From positions 1 to 16,608 of the forward strand of contig JAITWC010000096.1 in NCBI GenBank assembly GCA_031285485.1: a stretch of DNA of 16,608 bases. Reading direction: 5' to 3'. Both the position numbers and the translations under genes were made by a program. This document shows, in pieces, positions 13,165 through 16,608 of this stretch. The stretch's first letter is position 1; each line of letters begins with the position of its first letter. This stretch comes from Alistipes sp. (GTDB taxonomy: Bacteria > Bacteroidota > Bacteroidia > Bacteroidales > Rikenellaceae). A model generated the notes under the pieces. The model was not told the DNA's origin. It saw nothing but the letters and a program-made list of their open reading frames with translations, and made no database searches.

Positions 13165-14634
13165 TTAGTCGGCCCGTGAATAATTGGGAGCCTCGCGGGT
13201 GATGGTCACGTCGTGAGGATGGCTCTCGGCGACGCCGGCCCCGGAAATGCGAATGAATTTGGCATCCTTGAGCTGCTCGATGGTCTGCGCACCGACATAA
13301 CCCATTCCCGCACGAAGTCCGCCCACAAGCTGGTAGATAACCTCGGCCAACGTACCCTTGAAAGGCACACGCGCCGCGATACCCTCGGGAACGAGCTTAC
13401 GCGAATCATGCTCGTCGCCCTGGAAATAACGGTCTTTCGACCCCTGTGCCATCGCTTCGAGCGAACCCATGCCACGATACGACTTGAACTTGCGGCCGTT
13501 ATAGATGATCGTCTCGCCGGGCGACTCTTCGGTACCGGCAAACATCGACCCCGCCATCACGCAGTCGGCCCCGGCTGCGATCGCCTTCACAATGTCGCCC
13601 GAGTAACGCAATCCCCCGTCCGCAATAACGGTCGCACCACTTCCCCGCAGAGCCCGCGCAACATCGTATATGGCCGTGAGCTGAGGCACACCGATCCCGG
13701 CAATGACCCGCGTGGTGCAGATCGAGCCCGGCCCGATGCCCACTTTCACACCGTCGGCGCCCGCCTTCACCAGATATTCAGCAGCCTCGGCGGTGGCAAT
13801 GTTACCCGCAATGGCCTCCAGCGAGGGGAACGCTTTCTTGACCGCCCTGAGCGTCTCAGCCACGTTGCGCGAGTGTCCGTGTGCGGTGTCGATCACCACA
13901 ACGTCGACCTGGGCGTCCCACAGAGCGGCAACCCTTTCCAGCGTGTCGGGAGTCACTCCCACCCCGGCGGCCACTCTCAGACGACCCTTCTCATCCTTCG
14001 ACGCATCGGGGTTGTCCTTAAGTTTCGTGATGTCGCGATAGGTGAGCAGCCCCACCAACTTCCCGTCGGCCGACACGACCGGCAGTTTCTCGATCTTGTT
14101 TTCGAGCAATATCCGCGACGCCTTCCCCAGATCGGGGTCCTGAGTGGTGATGAGGTTTTTCGACGTCATCACCTCGCCGATCCTGCGTTCCATTTCGGTC
14201 TGGAATCTCAGGTCGCGGTTGGTGACGATGCCGATGAGCGTTCCGTCGGGCAGCACGACAGGGATGCCGCCTATGCGGTGTTCTCTCATCATGTCGAGCG
14301 CGTCGCCCACCGTTTGTTCTTTTGCTATGGTGATCGGATCGTAGATCATTCCGCTGTCGGCCCTTTTGACTTTTCGCACCTGGGCAGCCTGTTCGACAAT
14401 CGACATGTTTTTGTGAATCACGCCTACGCCGCCCTCGCGGGCAATGGCGATGGCGAGCCCCGCCTCGGTTACGGTATCCATCGCGGCGGACGCAATGGGT
14501 GTACACAGCTTAACGCCGGGGGTAAACCTCGATTCGATCGACACCTCACGCCCGACCATTTCCGAATAGGCAGGCACCAGAAGTACATCATCAAAAGTAA
14601 GTCCTTCCGTCACAACTTTTTCACCAACAAACAT
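13165..14634 (-). CDS. guaB: IMP dehydrogenase
   Basis: The enzyme converts IMP to XMP with NAD+, the committed step of guanine nucleotide synthesis. The 489-residue protein has the usual beginning (VTEGLTFDDVLLVPAYSE), two CBS domains (about 95-150 and 155-208; IGGIPVV, GIVTNRDL, IEKLPVV, GLLTYRDI), and the barrel core with KVGIGPGSICTTR, where Cys306 is the catalytic thiol. ADGGLRYSGDIVKA (338-351), the SYRGMGSLEAM segment and the flap DRYF with the Arg402-Tyr403 pair follow. All key residues are intact. I chose the ATG at 14634 (MFVGEKVV); 16 more codons in frame upstream would cross the promoter. It is followed after 4 bases by the thioesterase gene. Upstream is the truncated AbiEii gene, whose deletion joint lies about 130 bases before this start. 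Confidence 0.97.
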   Translation of the reverse strand: MFVGEKVVTEGLTFDDVLLVPAYSEMVGREVSIESRFTPGVKLCTPIASAAMDTVTEAGLAIAIAREGGVGVIHKNMSIVEQAAQVRKVKRADSGMIYDPITIAKEQTVGDALDMMREHRIGGIPVVLPDGTLIGIVTNRDLRFQTEMERRIGEVMTSKNLITTQDPDLGKASRILLENKIEKLPVVSADGKLVGLLTYRDITKLKDNPDASKDEKGRLRVAAGVGVTPDTLERVAALWDAQVDVVVIDTAHGHSRNVAETLRAVKKAFPSLEAIAGNIATAEAAEYLVKAGADGVKVGIGPGSICTTRVIAGIGVPQLTAIYDVARALRGSGATVIADGGLRYSGDIVKAIAAGADCVMAGSMFAGTEESPGETIIYNGRKFKSYRGMGSLEAMAQGSKDRYFQGDEHDSRKLVPEGIAARVPFKGTLAEVIYQLVGGLRAGMGYVGAQTIEQLKDAKFIRISGAGVAESHPHDVTITREAPNYSRAD

Positions 14635-14659
14635 AGGAGTACGTATTAGAATATTTCGA

Positions 14660-14667
14660 CAAAGGTA
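14660..14667 (-). promoter_or_regulatory. -7 promoter box of guaB
   Basis: TACCTTTG on the minus strand is an exact match, ending 25 bases before the guaB ATG. The nearest TTTG upstream is only about 14 bases away; a weaker TTTC lies near 21 bases, so the -33 part is unclear. Confidence 0.6.
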
Positions 14668-14678
14668 GCTATTCCTTC

Positions 14679-14900
14679 TCACAAAACGGAAAACCGTGGC
14701 GTAAATGACAGGGCTGGAAAAAACGGTAAAAGAGGCCCTTTGACCACCTTGCCGGGCGGAAAATCCAACTGACTTGCCAGAAACCCGTCTCCGAATATCG
14801 TTGTCAGGGCGCGGCAGATAATTAAATCCCGCTCCACCTGTTCAGCGTTGTTCCACGGGGCCTGCGTTCTCCATTGGAGTATGGATGCTCTGTTTATCAT
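14679..14900 (-). pseudogene. Truncated AbiEii-type nucleotidyltransferase toxin
   Basis: From an ATG at 14900 the frame reads MINRASILQWRTQAPWNNAE and continues to DGFLASQLDF, which matches the start of AbiEii/AbiGii toxins of Bacteroidetes. In intact proteins this point is followed by the nucleotidyltransferase motif with RGGTALHK. Here it turns after about 45 residues (near 14765) into unrelated PPGKVVKGPLLPFF and stops at residue 73. The active site is therefore lost. The start overlaps the antitoxin stop as ATGA, the normal arrangement of these operons. The remaining sequence runs up to the guaB promoter, so a deletion appears to have removed the rest of the toxin gene. Confidence 0.75.
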
Positions 14901-15712
14901 AGATCGTCTATTTCTATATCGGTATTGATATTTATTTTCCAACGGACATCTTTTCCGGCATTGCCATTCGTCGAACGGGTGCTTAACGGAACATAGTTCA
15001 GCCTTTTGCCGTAGCCATGCAACCGTTCGTACAGAACGTCGGCCTGTCCGCCCTTCTCCAAAACGTTGTCCAAGATAAATCCCAACCGCTGTATCGCCGA
15101 GACGGACGTGTAGTCGAATAGCTCGTTCGGTACCTTTGAGAAATCGGTCTGTTCTACGAGTTCCGCCAACACGGTCGCCGCGCGGGAGAGACCGCCCGCG
15201 TGTTTTTCATACTGCACGAGGTCTATCGCGGTCAGTTCGGGGTTCGAGAAACGGATAACGCCCATCTCGGCGTTTTTTGTCTGCAAGAACTTTTCGGGAA
15301 CCTCTTTCCGGTAAACCCAGTCGAGGATATTGTTCTTCGTCTTCGATGGGTTGGCGGAGGGGTAAATCGTCATCACCGAAAATCGCTGCGAACGCTGGTG
15401 TGCCGCCCCGTGCTGTTCGGCGGCGTTGAGCAGACCGACGTAGTAGGGCTTGCCTATATACTCCATCAACCGGTCGATATAATAAGCAGGGGCGACGATC
15501 CCTTTCACGGAGTACTGTGGCGGCATAATGACATAAAAACCCTTGTAGACAGAGATAATCCGCCGCTTTACGGTCATCCGGTAAAGAGAGTTCATGATGT
15601 TTTGCTCCGAAGCTCCGGGAAAAGCCTCGCGCACCCTTTCAACGGAGAAGGTTTGGAAGCCATGCGCCTCCAAATCCCGTATCCACTCGCTTATGCTTAT
15701 ATGTTCTATCAT
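14897..15712 (-). CDS. AbiEi-family antitoxin (type IV toxin-antitoxin)
   Basis: The 271-residue protein looks like the regulator/antitoxin of AbiE systems. The N-terminal part (about 5-60) is a winged helix (VREAFPGASEQNIMNSLYRM, then RRIISVYKGFYVI). The central segment YIDRLMEYIGKPYYVGLLNAAEQHGAAHQ (split around 78-106) is the family hallmark, and FSNPELTAIDLVQY (about 154-167) is also typical. The length and all parts seem intact. AbiEi represses its own promoter and counteracts the AbiEii toxin; with the toxin truncated here it is an orphan. The start at 15712 lies 15 bases after a TACCTTTG box. An IS21 remnant borders it upstream. Confidence 0.82.
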   Translation of the reverse strand: MIEHISISEWIRDLEAHGFQTFSVERVREAFPGASEQNIMNSLYRMTVKRRIISVYKGFYVIMPPQYSVKGIVAPAYYIDRLMEYIGKPYYVGLLNAAEQHGAAHQRSQRFSVMTIYPSANPSKTKNNILDWVYRKEVPEKFLQTKNAEMGVIRFSNPELTAIDLVQYEKHAGGLSRAATVLAELVEQTDFSKVPNELFDYTSVSAIQRLGFILDNVLEKGGQADVLYERLHGYGKRLNYVPLSTRSTNGNAGKDVRWKININTDIEIDDL

Positions 15713-15727
15713 CTGCTAAATTATCTG

Positions 15728-15759
15728 CAAAGGTAATCAAAAAGTAATGATGTTTGCAA
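15728..15759 (-). promoter_or_regulatory. Promoter of the AbiEi antitoxin gene
   Basis: TACCTTTG (15728-15735, minus strand) lies 21 bases after a TTG (15757-15759). The predicted leader is short. AbiEi proteins usually bind inverted repeats at their own promoter, but I could not identify a clear operator here. Confidence 0.55.
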
Positions 15760-15880
15760 GTTATTTCGGACAAATCGAATGCGGTAAACGTCCGGCATCG
15801 GAAGTCTCGATCATTACGACCGTTTTGGCCTTCATCCGGCCCATTTCGCCGAAAATCCAAATTTTTTCTCTTTTTTCATT
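15760..15880. other. Unassigned stretch between the antitoxin promoter and the IS21 remnant
   Basis: Both strands can be read here (plus: HYDRFGLHPAHFAENPNFF; minus: MGRMKAKTVVMIETSDAGRL), but I recognise neither. It may be the left end of the IS21 remnant or old host sequence. I found no terminal inverted repeat. Confidence 0.3.
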
Positions 15881-16110
15881 GAAACGGATAAGCCCGTCTA
15901 CCGATACTTCGATGCCACTCCCGGCCACATGCGATATGATAGCACACGCCGCCCGCGCCGCGTACTCACCCCCGAAATCCGTGGCCTTATTGAGGATTAC
16001 CTCGACAAGAACGAGCGCAAGCGCGCCACAGGCCGGAGCAAGCAGTGCATGCGCGCCATCGACATCCACGAACAGCTCGCCGACCGTGGCTACGAGGCGA
16101 TGTACTTGCG
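15881..16110 (+). pseudogene. IS21-family transposase IstA, N-terminal-region fragment
   Basis: The plus strand reads ETDKPVYRYFDATPGHMRYD, then RPRRVLTPEIRGLIEDYL, KRATGRSKQCMRAIDIHEQL and ADRGYE. This resembles the DNA-binding region of an IstA type in which a catalytic DDE domain should follow. It does not: after RGYE the frame becomes low-complexity and the DDE domain is absent. The part before 15881 (15760-15880) is open in frame but I could not assign it. The fragment is one piece of a collapsed element whose later pieces follow directly. Confidence 0.55.
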
Positions 16111-16137
16111 CTCCCGAGCGCAAGCCGGGGGCGGTGG

Positions 16138-16259
16138 CCTCCTCCGTGGCCCTCAGGCAGAGGCCCGAGAAGATACGCTCCATCTTCGAGATGCATTTCT
16201 CCGAGTGCCCGCGCGAGTTCGTCCTGCTGCGGCAATACTCGAAAAAGAGGAGCGGGTGA
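16138..16259 (+). pseudogene. Probable IstA C-terminal fragment in another frame
   Basis: In a frame shifted from the previous fragment the sequence reads SVALRQRPEKIRSIFEMHF, then SECPREFVLLRQYSKKRSG and a stop at 16259. The ALRQRPEKI...HF..CPREFV pattern resembles the tail of IS21 IstA proteins. The catalytic domain between this and the N-terminal fragment is missing, which indicates an internal deletion with a frame change. The assignment rests on memory of the family and is only moderate. Confidence 0.4.
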
Positions 16260-16608
16260 GGGCAGAGAACCGACGGCGGCAGCGCATCAGGGAGGCGCGC
16301 GAACAGAAAAACCTCCTCAGGCTCGAAGCCCGATTCATGAACTACGACCTTGTGATCTGCGACGAGTTCGGATACGTCTCTTGCGACAAGGAGGCGGGTG
16401 AACTACTCTTCAACCACCTATCCATGAGGGCCGGACGAAAGGCAACTCTCATAACCACAAACCTCGCTTTCAACCGATGGGACGAAATTGTAAGGGACAA
16501 GGTGCTCGCCACTGCTTTGGTCGACAGACTTACTCACAAGGCATACCTCGTCAACATGAACGGAGACTCGTACAGACTCAAAGAAACGCAAAAACTACTC
16601 ATGCAAAA
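16241..16608 (+). pseudogene. istB: IS21 helper ATPase IstB, C-terminal half (runs off window)
   Basis: IstB is the AAA+ partner of IS21 transposases. Only the second half is present: a charged helix (EKEERVRAENRRRQRIREAR), Walker B in DLVICDEFGYVS, LLFNHLSMRAGRKATLITTN (sensor region) and DRLTHKAYLVNMNGDSYRL near the end. The Walker A part is missing, because the preceding bases belong to the IstA tail, so this copy cannot be functional. The frame is the same as that of the IstA N-terminal fragment and is continuous without a stop from 15788 to the edge, making an accidental chimeric reading frame. The stop codon lies beyond the window. Confidence 0.75.

Noticed and set aside
12276..13202. 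Plus-strand open frame through array 3 and opposite the thioesterase
   Set aside because: The repeated peptide pattern arises from a 41-base repeat read in rotating frames; the second half is antisense to a recognised gene.

Overview
The window looks like chromosomal DNA from a GC-rich member of the Bacteroidales. A Rikenellaceae/Alistipes-like source is my inference, not a proven assignment. The evidence is the Bacteroidetes-type promoter signal (TAnnTTTG, mostly TACCTTTG or TATCTTTG) upstream of many genes, weak or absent Shine-Dalgarno sequences, several lipoproteins, a DUF4294 protein, a FISUMP-like surface lipoprotein and an AbiE-type toxin-antitoxin locus.

Layout, left to right. The minus strand carries the first codons of an aspartate kinase (1-125), a 41-bp tandem array (147-317), a lipid-anchored prolyl oligopeptidase (373-2499), a DUF4294 secreted protein (2672-3331), a gene-free stretch that folds well as an RNA (about 3354-3560), and PdxB of vitamin B6 synthesis (3592-4650). 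Divergently on the plus strand come a ureohydrolase of the agmatinase/arginase type and NhaA, coupled through a TAATG overlap, then an FKBP-like lipoprotein closed by a strong terminator. Next on the plus strand are a DUF2807 beta-solenoid lipoprotein, a 42-bp tandem array, the redox repressor Rex, an overlapping RibF-like protein that has only the FAD synthetase half, and a 500-residue surface lipoprotein. A third array (41-bp period) and a terminator separate these from the minus-strand pair guaB plus a YbgC-like thioesterase. The right end is accessory: an intact AbiEi-type antitoxin with a decapitated AbiEii toxin, and a broken IS21 element (istA pieces and an istB C-terminal half) running off the edge.

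The most unusual signal is the set of three tandem arrays. Their sequences differ, but each repeat has the same plan: a TTTGG-containing box, an inverted-repeat core of about 17 bp directly after it, and a tail of 15-16 bp, giving a period of 41 or 42 bp. Base changes in the cores keep the pairing. I know of no described family with this plan, and the function is unknown.

Functional links: rex and the FAD synthetase gene overlap and probably share an mRNA (redox cofactor theme); ureohydrolase and nhaA form a coupled pair that could act in polyamine and pH/ion balance; guaB and the thioesterase are 4 bases apart.
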